Source: a virus | IMG/VR virus record: IMGVR_UViG_3300010160_000080 | Location: 1-44,557 of that record | Direction: 5' to 3' (one strand) | Length of the DNA: 44,557 bases | Shown here: positions 22,023 through 28,405 of the stretch, one piece after another | How the letters are laid out: each line of letters opens with the position of its first letter | Position numbering within the stretch: position 1 is the stretch's first letter | Program-made: the position numbers and the translations under genes | The notes under the pieces: generated by a model | Databases searched by the model: none | What the model was told of the DNA's origin: nothing | The model's input: the letters and a program-made list of their open reading frames with translations, nothing else

Positions 22023-23333
22023 ATGAGTAGAATACTAGTAGCATTTGATTATTGGGCGGCTAATTACCCATTGCTTAATAATCAAAATTTTAATAAACCA
22101 TTTTTAGAATTAGAAGTTGATAATGGAAATTATGAATTTTTTGATAAAATACCTGGTTATGAATGTGTGCCATCAATAACATTAAAAGAACATGATAATT
22201 TCATATATCCATTACAAATAGGATTAAACATAGATGAGTGGCCAAACAATCCAGAAATTGATATCTTATCATCTACTTCAATGTCATTAAACACATTTAA
22301 TGGTATATGCGGTAGAAATGGATTTTTGTTTTTAGATTTAGGACATGAATCCGTAATGATTGATAGTATATTAAATACTATACATTCATACCTTTTAAGT
22401 AAAAATATTCCTTTAAGAAAAGTTATATTTCAAACCGGAAGTAATAACGGAAAAGAAATATATAAAGATTATTGTTTCAGAAAAGGAATTACCTTTGCAA
22501 AAGCAATGAATATATCATGTATAGAATATTTTGAATGGCATACTAGTAGAAATTATGATATGCATGTTAATAGATTTGGGTTAGTTACTTTACCAAAAAA
22601 TATAAATTATAATACTATTGAAAAAACATTTTTGTGTTTAAATAATCGTCAAAGACCACATAGAAAAAACTTATTTATATTATGGACTATAAATGATTTA
22701 CTTAAAGATAGTTTTTATACTATGAATAATAAATCAGGATTTGAACAAGATGAAGATATACCATATCATCTTAGAGATTATATTAATATTAAGTTAATGG
22801 ATAGATTAGGCATATCTATTGAACAGATAGATTCTATAGAGGAAATATTACCGTTAAAACTAGAGGTAGATAGTGCTAAAGGTGTAGAGAGAATGGCAGA
22901 TTTATTTGGACCCATTGATACATATTATCAATCTAGTTTAATAAGTGTAGTTACTGAAACCAATTTTGAGACTAACGATATTTTTAATACAGAAAAAATA
23001 TTTAAACCAATGATTCATCGACATCCTTTTATTTTAGTAGGACCATATAAAACATTAGAGAAATTAAGAGAATTGGGTTATAAAACATTCAGTGATTTTT
23101 GGGATGAAAGTTATGATAATATTGAAGATTCAAATGAACGATTATTGAAAATAGTAGAATTATGTAAATTTATAAATCAATGGAGTGAATTAGAAAAGAA
23201 AAAGTTTTTCTATAAATCTATGTTAGTTACAACTCATAATTATAATATGATAAAAAAGTTTTATCCTGATAATATGCGTGATAATTTTTGGTATAGATTG
23301 AACAAATATCTGGATAAAAATAAAATAAATTAA
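22023..23333 (+). CDS. Putative glycosyltransferase (GT10/fucosyltransferase-like C-terminus)
   Basis: A 436-residue protein on the plus strand. Residues 323-365 (TEKIFKPMIHRHPFILVGP, then ELGYKTFSDFWDESYD) match the donor-binding end of GT10-type glycosyltransferases found in phages and aquatic bacteria. The middle has FLCLNNRQRPHRKNLF, a basic region typical of the same group. No signal peptide or membrane segment. The gene is more AT-rich than its neighbours (many ata, tta and aat codons) and stands alone on this strand, which suggests later acquisition. It converges with the radical SAM gene with a 4-base overlap of ends. Likely role: modifying a virion or host glycan. Confidence 0.6.
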   Translation: MSRILVAFDYWAANYPLLNNQNFNKPFLELEVDNGNYEFFDKIPGYECVPSITLKEHDNFIYPLQIGLNIDEWPNNPEIDILSSTSMSLNTFNGICGRNGFLFLDLGHESVMIDSILNTIHSYLLSKNIPLRKVIFQTGSNNGKEIYKDYCFRKGITFAKAMNISCIEYFEWHTSRNYDMHVNRFGLVTLPKNINYNTIEKTFLCLNNRQRPHRKNLFILWTINDLLKDSFYTMNNKSGFEQDEDIPYHLRDYINIKLMDRLGISIEQIDSIEEILPLKLEVDSAKGVERMADLFGPIDTYYQSSLISVVTETNFETNDIFNTEKIFKPMIHRHPFILVGPYKTLEKLRELGYKTFSDFWDESYDNIEDSNERLLKIVELCKFINQWSELEKKKFFYKSMLVTTHNYNMIKKFYPDNMRDNFWYRLNKYLDKNKIN

Positions 23334-24355
23334 ATAAATCCCTTGATTACCTGACTATAATCATTAAGTGAATGTTGAATGCGATTATTAGTTATATTGG
23401 GTCTACATGGTTTACAGAAACTAGTTAAAAAATTATTATAAATTTCTTTGTGTTTATCACTACACCACAAATCTCTAAAATCATCAGTAAGCCAAGATCC
23501 TAATTTTGTGTCTTCACGTCCTTTATATTCGCAGCATAGATAGATGTTTCCGTCAGCACAGAAACTAGGGAACAAAAAGAATTGGTGGCAACGTTTGTAT
23601 TGTCGTTCTTCATATCTACCTAATGCAACGTCTGCTTTAATTTCATATTTATAGCTGATAGTTTTGATTAGTTCTGCTACTTGCTCAGTCAATACATAAC
23701 TATGACCATTCAATACCATTGGTCGTAGATGCACTGATCTTGCACCAACATCTTTTGCATATTGAAATATACTGTTGAGTTCAATCTCAGTTGTGTTCTG
23801 TTCCATTAATAATATCTTAATATCTAACGGAACTCCCCTGCTACATAATTCTTTAGCAGTTTCTTTTACACGTTCAAAGGGACTTTCTGACATTTTACTT
23901 TTGCGAATTAGTTCGTATGTTTCCGGATTACCGCTGTCAATGTCAAGGCCCAAATAAGCCATTCGTTTTAGTTTGTCTGTACTTATACCTAACACCCTGT
24001 GCAGTTTTGTGCCATTTGTGTTCATTGCGGCAACATAGCCTTTGTCAATTACATCCTCTAATAGTGTTTCATAGCCCGGTAGTAGAGTAGGTTCTCCTCC
24101 ACCTGTAAAGATAACATTACTCAAGGTTCCAATGATATTACTATCGTATTGACGCCATGAGTGTAGTTTGTTTATTAAGTTGAGATATTGTTCTATAGAC
24201 TGGTACACCGGCATGTCATTTCTAAATTGCTCGGTGTTGCAGTAGAAACAGGCCTGATTGCAGATGTTAGTAGTGTCTAGGTCTATCTGCCAAGGCAATA
24301 TCTTACCGGGTATAAAACCTTGTAACCAACGTGAAACTAATTGATATTGATCCAT
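23330..24355 (-). CDS. Radical SAM enzyme with SPASM-like C-terminus
   Basis: A 341-residue radical SAM protein. The cluster motif CNQACFYC has C32, C36 and C39; TGGGEPTL at about 89-96 is the GGE motif that binds S-adenosylmethionine. The C-terminal third has further cysteines (FCADGNIYLCCEY, FCKPCRP) like SPASM or twitch domains that hold extra Fe-S clusters and often modify peptides. The substrate is not known; no precursor peptide gene was recognised next to it. The phage-encoded IscA-like protein could help load its clusters (inference). It converges with the glycosyltransferase-like gene. Confidence 0.88.
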   Translation of the reverse strand: MDQYQLVSRWLQGFIPGKILPWQIDLDTTNICNQACFYCNTEQFRNDMPVYQSIEQYLNLINKLHSWRQYDSNIIGTLSNVIFTGGGEPTLLPGYETLLEDVIDKGYVAAMNTNGTKLHRVLGISTDKLKRMAYLGLDIDSGNPETYELIRKSKMSESPFERVKETAKELCSRGVPLDIKILLMEQNTTEIELNSIFQYAKDVGARSVHLRPMVLNGHSYVLTEQVAELIKTISYKYEIKADVALGRYEERQYKRCHQFFLFPSFCADGNIYLCCEYKGREDTKLGSWLTDDFRDLWCSDKHKEIYNNFLTSFCKPCRPNITNNRIQHSLNDYSQVIKGFI

Positions 24356-24372
24356 TAGTCATATTTATTAAA

Positions 24373-25191
24373 TCAAACAAACTTGAATTTATTTGCAACC
24401 AAATATTCGCTGTTGTCTCGGGACTTTTTAGTATAGATAGCATTTACTTTGATTGTATTTTGTGTGCAAATATCTAACAATGAAAGTAATGGATTATCAA
24501 GACCAATTGATAATGACACTAAATCATTGTTGTCATCCCTAAACCAATATTCTTTGCGCTTAGTATGTTTCTTGCTAACAACAAATGTTTTGACTAACTT
24601 AAGTCGTTTTCCACCAACTTCATTCTGTGTACCTTGACTAACTTTTTTGTTATATTCATTTGATAGCATATCAAAATCTATATCATAGTCATAGAATTCA
24701 GGTAGACGATATGCCAGTGGCTGCATATCTTCTTTGAATACTTTGCCGTCAGTATGAATAAATGTATTCATGTCCTCACGAAACTTTGAGAGACTTTCAC
24801 CTTTAAGTTTCCACAACATAATTTTCTTGCTGTAATAGTCACGTACTTGTGCAGCCTTGGCATGATCCTCTTGTGTCAATTGTTTGAACAACTCAGGGTC
24901 AGTTAATTTTGTAATAGTAATATAAATTTGACCTTCTTTACGTTCTGTACGAATACGCTGCCATGCACAACTTAGTGCAAGCAAGTCTTCTTTAATTTCA
25001 AATACTTGATATCTTTTAATATCCGAATCTGTTTCCCAAGTTGATAGTTGTAAGGCTGACATACTGATTGTTCCGGTAGTCGCATTAGTATATATCGACC
25101 TTGATGAATTGCTTGTACTGATACTATTGTTTAATAGATTTCCACCGTTAAATATGTTTGCACGTTGTTTGTTTATATTTGAATTAGCCAA
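24373..25191 (-). CDS. Conserved hypothetical in recombination operon (TTG start)
   Basis: A 272-residue protein. The frame is open farther upstream, but that part lies over the UvsY-like gene and reads as shadow. The TTG at 25191 (MANSNINKQ) follows GGAAG and overlaps the UvsY-like stop by 8 bases. The nearest ATG is 43 codons in (MSALQLSTWETD). Features: SCAWQRIRTERKEGQIYIT, RDYYSKKIMLWKLKG and a basic strand-rich end (KTFVVSKKHTKRKEYWF). No catalytic motif is recognised. Position after uvsX-uvsY suggests DNA recombination or repair, by context only. Confidence 0.6.
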   Translation of the reverse strand: MANSNINKQRANIFNGGNLLNNSISTSNSSRSIYTNATTGTISMSALQLSTWETDSDIKRYQVFEIKEDLLALSCAWQRIRTERKEGQIYITITKLTDPELFKQLTQEDHAKAAQVRDYYSKKIMLWKLKGESLSKFREDMNTFIHTDGKVFKEDMQPLAYRLPEFYDYDIDFDMLSNEYNKKVSQGTQNEVGGKRLKLVKTFVVSKKHTKRKEYWFRDDNNDLVSLSIGLDNPLLSLLDICTQNTIKVNAIYTKKSRDNSEYLVANKFKFV

Positions 25192-25642
25192 TTGTAATAT
25201 CTTCCATTCCAGCTGTGCGTAGTCGCACGATATGTCCCATCTGCCACTGTTTGGCTTCAAGACCCTTCATGATGCCCAGCCATCGATTACGTAACAGTGC
25301 GACTTCGTTAATGATTGTTTCCATATCAATAACCTCATCTTCACCCTCTACGTACTTTTCGGCTGTTCTATCACTTAATGCTCTATTATACGCTTCTAAA
25401 TATTTTTGAAAATGTTTTCGGCGAATTTTCCGTAATTGAAGATTCAAGTATTGAAGCACCGCTTCAATCTCCTGTAGTTGATTGAAACGATGTTCAGTTA
25501 CTCCGGGTATAGCAGCAATGTTTTTTTCAACGTTGCCTTGAATCTTAACCTCGCTTTTAGCCGAAATTAATTCTGACTCATAATGTGTAATGAAGTCAGG
25601 TATCACGGACAAGTTGTCCGTGATTCTGGAATACCAGTTCAT
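25184..25642 (-). CDS. uvsY: UvsY-like recombination mediator
   Basis: A 152-residue helical protein. The C-terminal half (NEVALLRNRWLGIMKGLEAK, then IVRLRTAGMEDITI) matches the conserved end of T4-type UvsY, which has YW..L.....GFAIKHI.DM and is 137 residues long. The middle LNLQLRKIRRKHFQKY is the basic helical part. UvsY helps UvsX displace gp32 from single-stranded DNA. The location next to uvsX, with one small gene between, fits. The match is by pattern, so moderate confidence. Confidence 0.7.
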   Translation of the reverse strand: MNWYSRITDNLSVIPDFITHYESELISAKSEVKIQGNVEKNIAAIPGVTEHRFNQLQEIEAVLQYLNLQLRKIRRKHFQKYLEAYNRALSDRTAEKYVEGEDEVIDMETIINEVALLRNRWLGIMKGLEAKQWQMGHIVRLRTAGMEDITIG

Positions 25643-25894
25643 TTAGTTCCATTCGTCATCTGATTCGTCATCTTCGTATTCTTCATAATCATCCTCAATA
25701 TCATGTTGTGCAAGGTAATCTTTCAATGCTGTAAGCACTTCTTTTTCACCCTTAAACACATCTTTGATATCATTGGCTTCGTAATTATTATCAATCAGTA
25801 GATTAACTAACGAATCTGCCGCATCACTACGGTCATTTAAATCAATATGAGAACGCAATGCGTCCCAAACTTCAACAACAAAATCTAAGCTCAT
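25643..25894 (-). CDS. Small acidic protein between uvsX and uvsY
   Basis: An 83-residue protein: a helical start (VVEVWDALRSHIDLNDRSDAA...SLVNLLIDNNY) and a very acidic tail (EDDYEEYEDDESDDEWN). Acidic tails of this kind can mimic DNA or bind basic surfaces such as UvsX or gp32. The ATG overlaps the UvsX stop (ATGA), and the stop lies directly before the UvsY-like ATG. I recognise the layout from related phages but know no function. Confidence 0.65.
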   Translation of the reverse strand: MSLDFVVEVWDALRSHIDLNDRSDAADSLVNLLIDNNYEANDIKDVFKGEKEVLTALKDYLAQHDIEDDYEEYEDDESDDEWN

Positions 25895-26958
25895 ACTATA
25901 ACCTCCTCCTCCGGTGTTACATTACTTATCTTAGAATTTGATTTTTCACTGTACTCACTCATAACTTTGTCTAAGCAACCATCAATGTTTGCTTCCCAAG
26001 CTTTGCGAAATTTCTTAATGATTTCACCATCAAGTGTAGTGTAAACAAGACTGTTGCCTTCTTTCTTAACAAGTTCAGATTTTTCAATCATGTCAAGCAT
26101 ACCTGAATAAGGACTCATACCTGTTTCATACGGAATCTTAACTTGTACACTTTCAAAAGGTTTAGCATAACGAGTTTTCATAATTTTACAAGCGGCACGA
26201 ATGCCACGTACATCACTAACCTTGTTACCGTCTTCATCTTCTTTCAGTTTCAATTTCTTCATAGCAACAACAATGCTACTAGCGTATACGAAACCTTGTC
26301 CACCACTGATTTTGTCATCTGGGTCAAACATATCCTGACTTGCATATGTGTGATTAGTACAAACTAATCCAACATTGTGACTGCCAAACATATTAACACA
26401 GTTACGAACAAGACTTGTCAGTGCTTTAGGCTTACGACCCATGTCACCTTTCATATCACCTGCTTCAAACTGATTAACGTCAGTTGGTGTCAATAACATA
26501 CCAAGTGAATCAATGACGAACAAAACTTTTGGTTTCTCATCAATTGGTAATATTTTATAAGACTTCATAAATTCACTAATTGTTTTAGCAACATCGTCAA
26601 TCATTGCCATGTTCAATTTGAGTAATTTGTCATCAGCAGTAGATACACCCAATGCGTGTAACCATGCTTCGTCAAGTGCGTTCTCTGTGTCAATTAAAAC
26701 AACGTAGATGCCTTGTTCTTGTGCGTGACGTACTATGTTACCTGAACAGATAAAACTTTTACCTGCACCTGATTCGCCTGCGAATACTGTAACTTTACCT
26801 AGTGGTACGCCTTTGTTGAAATCACCACTAATAAGATAGTTCAGTGCATAGTTGCCTGTACTAATCCAATCAGTAGGATCATTGAATCCTATCGAAAGTC
26901 CGTCAATGGACTTTGTAATGTCCTTGCGGAACTTACTTATATCAAAGGGCTTAGCCAT
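25891..26958 (-). CDS. uvsX: UvsX RecA-like recombinase
   Basis: A 355-residue strand-exchange protein. Walker A GESGAGKS at 61-68, Walker B LFVIDSLGML at about 148-157, catalytic-Glu-like NALDEAW region, and DNA-binding loop GGQGFVYASS at about 219-228. Its length is near T4 UvsX (391). It pairs DNA for recombination-dependent replication and repair. AAGGAAA precedes the ATG. It starts 13 bases after the BPSL0761-like gene in the gp32 transcript. Confidence 0.95.
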   Translation of the reverse strand: MAKPFDISKFRKDITKSIDGLSIGFNDPTDWISTGNYALNYLISGDFNKGVPLGKVTVFAGESGAGKSFICSGNIVRHAQEQGIYVVLIDTENALDEAWLHALGVSTADDKLLKLNMAMIDDVAKTISEFMKSYKILPIDEKPKVLFVIDSLGMLLTPTDVNQFEAGDMKGDMGRKPKALTSLVRNCVNMFGSHNVGLVCTNHTYASQDMFDPDDKISGGQGFVYASSIVVAMKKLKLKEDEDGNKVSDVRGIRAACKIMKTRYAKPFESVQVKIPYETGMSPYSGMLDMIEKSELVKKEGNSLVYTTLDGEIIKKFRKAWEANIDGCLDKVMSEYSEKSNSKISNVTPEEEVIV

Positions 26959-26971
26959 TTGTGTTTCCTTA

Positions 26972-27205
26972 TTAATTATGTCGTGATGCTACTAGTCTAT
27001 CAGAAAATGATACTTTGTCAAGATACTCTGGACAATTATCTGCAATACGTTCTAATTCAAAATCGTTAGGAAAATGTCTTAATGCGGTTCTTGCTCTGTC
27101 TCTGATTAAGCTAGGTACTCGTGGTGTACGACCTGGGTCGCATAGTTCTTCTAATAACTTTTTACCCTGCTTTAGGGCACGGTAGCGTTCATCTGGTAGT
27201 GTCAT
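26972..27205 (-). CDS. BPSL0761-like small phage protein
   Basis: A 77-residue protein beginning MTLPDERYRALKQGKKLLEE, followed by CDPGRTPRVPSLIRDRARTA and LRHFPNDFELERIA. This pattern (TxPDER, L-E-E-L-x-D-P-x-R-T-P-R-V-P, R-LRH-P) is the BPSL0761 family, known from Burkholderiales and their phages, of unknown function. The ATG at 27205 is chosen because GGAG sits seven bases upstream; an ATG at 27238 would include the hairpin. It hints at a betaproteobacterial host. It lies between gp32 and uvsX. Confidence 0.78.
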   Translation of the reverse strand: MTLPDERYRALKQGKKLLEELCDPGRTPRVPSLIRDRARTALRHFPNDFELERIADNCPEYLDKVSFSDRLVASRHN

Positions 27206-27222
27206 GATATTCTCCGAGAGAA

Positions 27223-27236
27223 GGGGCCGTAGCCCC
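27223..27236 (-). promoter_or_regulatory. GC-rich hairpin between gp32 and BPSL0761-like gene
   Basis: Palindromic GGGGC-TACG-GCCCC on the minus strand, then TTCTCT. It lies 7 bases after the gp32 stop. It may partly terminate transcription or protect the gp32 mRNA end; the T run is interrupted. Confidence 0.45.
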
Positions 27237-27242
27237 ATTCAA

Positions 27243-28244
27243 TTAAGACTTGTTTTGTCTAGCCTTAATAAGGGCTAGAATGTCTTGTGCTTTGTCACTT
27301 GACGTTGCTTTAGGGATAGTGATAGGGGCATTTGCTGCCTCTTCTGCATCAGCTTCCCAGGGTGCAGTTGAAGCTGCTGCTACGGGTGCAGTCGCGGGTG
27401 CTCTAGTTTCAGTAGTAGCTGATGTTTGGGCCGCTGTTGTGCCTGCAGGTGCTTCAAGTCCCCATGGACGATAGTATTGTCCCCAACGTTCATTGTCGTA
27501 TGGTTGTCCATCAACACTTGCTTCAAACATTTCCTTGATGATACGCAATTCTGCTTCGCCGGGCTTTTTAGGTAAGAAGTCTTTCAAGTTGAACAAACCA
27601 TGTGCTGCAATAGCTGCTTGTTCTGTTTCTGTAAGTGGAGATTCTTTACGTGCCCAGTTACTAGTTGAGTAATCTGCATAACCTCCTTTGCTTGTTTTCT
27701 TGATATTAAAATCAAGACCACGTAACAAGTCTGTTGGCAATTCTTCAATCTCTGGGTCCATCAGTCCAGCTTTAACGATTGGAATGATTTGTGGGCTGAT
27801 GATGAATCTACGAATAGGATTTGCAGGAGTCTTGTCATCACCCAATGGGTTTTGACGAACAAAGCCCTGAAATAGATAACTACGTTTCTTCCAATATTTG
27901 TTAGCCATTTCTTTTAATGTTTCGTCTTTATACCAAGGACGAACTTCTGCCAAGATAGGGCAGTTGTCACCATACATTTCTACGCATGGGACTTGTACTT
28001 CAACACGTTTAACGTTAGGATCACCCTTGACGCCATTGAATGGAAGTTTGATAATTTGTTTTTCGACCCAGAAGAAATCATTCTTTGAATCACCGTCTGG
28101 TAAGAAACGAATACTAGCAGTAGTGCCTTCGTCCATGTTCCAGTGTGCGTAAACTGAATTATCAGATTGGGTGTTAGAACCCTTGTTAGTTGATTTGTTG
28201 TCTTGTGCTGCGATACGAGCACGAATGTCTGCTAATGATGCCAT
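27243..28244 (-). CDS. 32: gp32-like single-stranded DNA binding protein
   Basis: A 333-residue SSB of T4 gp32 type (301 residues). Start MASLADIRARIAAQ at ATG 28244 with AAGGAAA eight bases before it; an upstream TTG frame is rejected. The OB core follows (SIRFLPDGDSKNDFFWVEKQ). T4 uses one His and three Cys for zinc; here only C..C in VPCVEMYGDNCPI is seen, so zinc binding may be lost. The Ala/Thr-rich linker and acidic EADAEEA stretch form the C-terminal tail that in T4 contacts replication partners. It has both an early and a late promoter, fitting need in all stages. Confidence 0.85.
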   Translation of the reverse strand: MASLADIRARIAAQDNKSTNKGSNTQSDNSVYAHWNMDEGTTASIRFLPDGDSKNDFFWVEKQIIKLPFNGVKGDPNVKRVEVQVPCVEMYGDNCPILAEVRPWYKDETLKEMANKYWKKRSYLFQGFVRQNPLGDDKTPANPIRRFIISPQIIPIVKAGLMDPEIEELPTDLLRGLDFNIKKTSKGGYADYSTSNWARKESPLTETEQAAIAAHGLFNLKDFLPKKPGEAELRIIKEMFEASVDGQPYDNERWGQYYRPWGLEAPAGTTAAQTSATTETRAPATAPVAAASTAPWEADAEEAANAPITIPKATSSDKAQDILALIKARQNKS

Positions 28245-28321
28245 GATATATTTCCTTAATAAATTGAGATGGTCTCTTGTTTTATATTCGACACTCACCA
28301 TGAATGTCTAACACAAGTGTA

Positions 28322-28361
28322 AGTATAGCAAATGCTTTCACTAATGTCAATAGTATTTATC
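28322..28361 (-). promoter_or_regulatory. Overlapping early and late promoters of gp32
   Basis: Minus strand: late box GATAAATAC (28353-28361) runs into -35 TTGACA (28345-28350), then a 17-bp spacer and -10 TATACT (28322-28327). The leader to the ATG at 28244 is about 70-100 bases, long enough for self-regulation by gp32 as in T4. Confidence 0.75.
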
Positions 28362-28372
28362 ATGGATGTGGG

Positions 28373-28399
28373 AAACCGCACAAAAAAGTGCGGTTTTTT
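28373..28399 (-). terminator. Terminator after the 902-aa gene
   Basis: Stem AAACCGCAC / GTGCGGTTT with a six-base loop. It follows the minus-strand stop at 28406 by a few bases. The T run is longer on the plus strand (six T) than on the minus, so it may work both ways. Confidence 0.7.
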
Positions 28400-28405
28400 G
28401 AGTAC

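Noticed and set aside
24362-24370. AATAAATAT before the radical SAM gene as a late promoter
   Set aside because: It differs from the box at the first base, sits only seven bases from the ATG, and the gap is AT-rich, so chance is likely.
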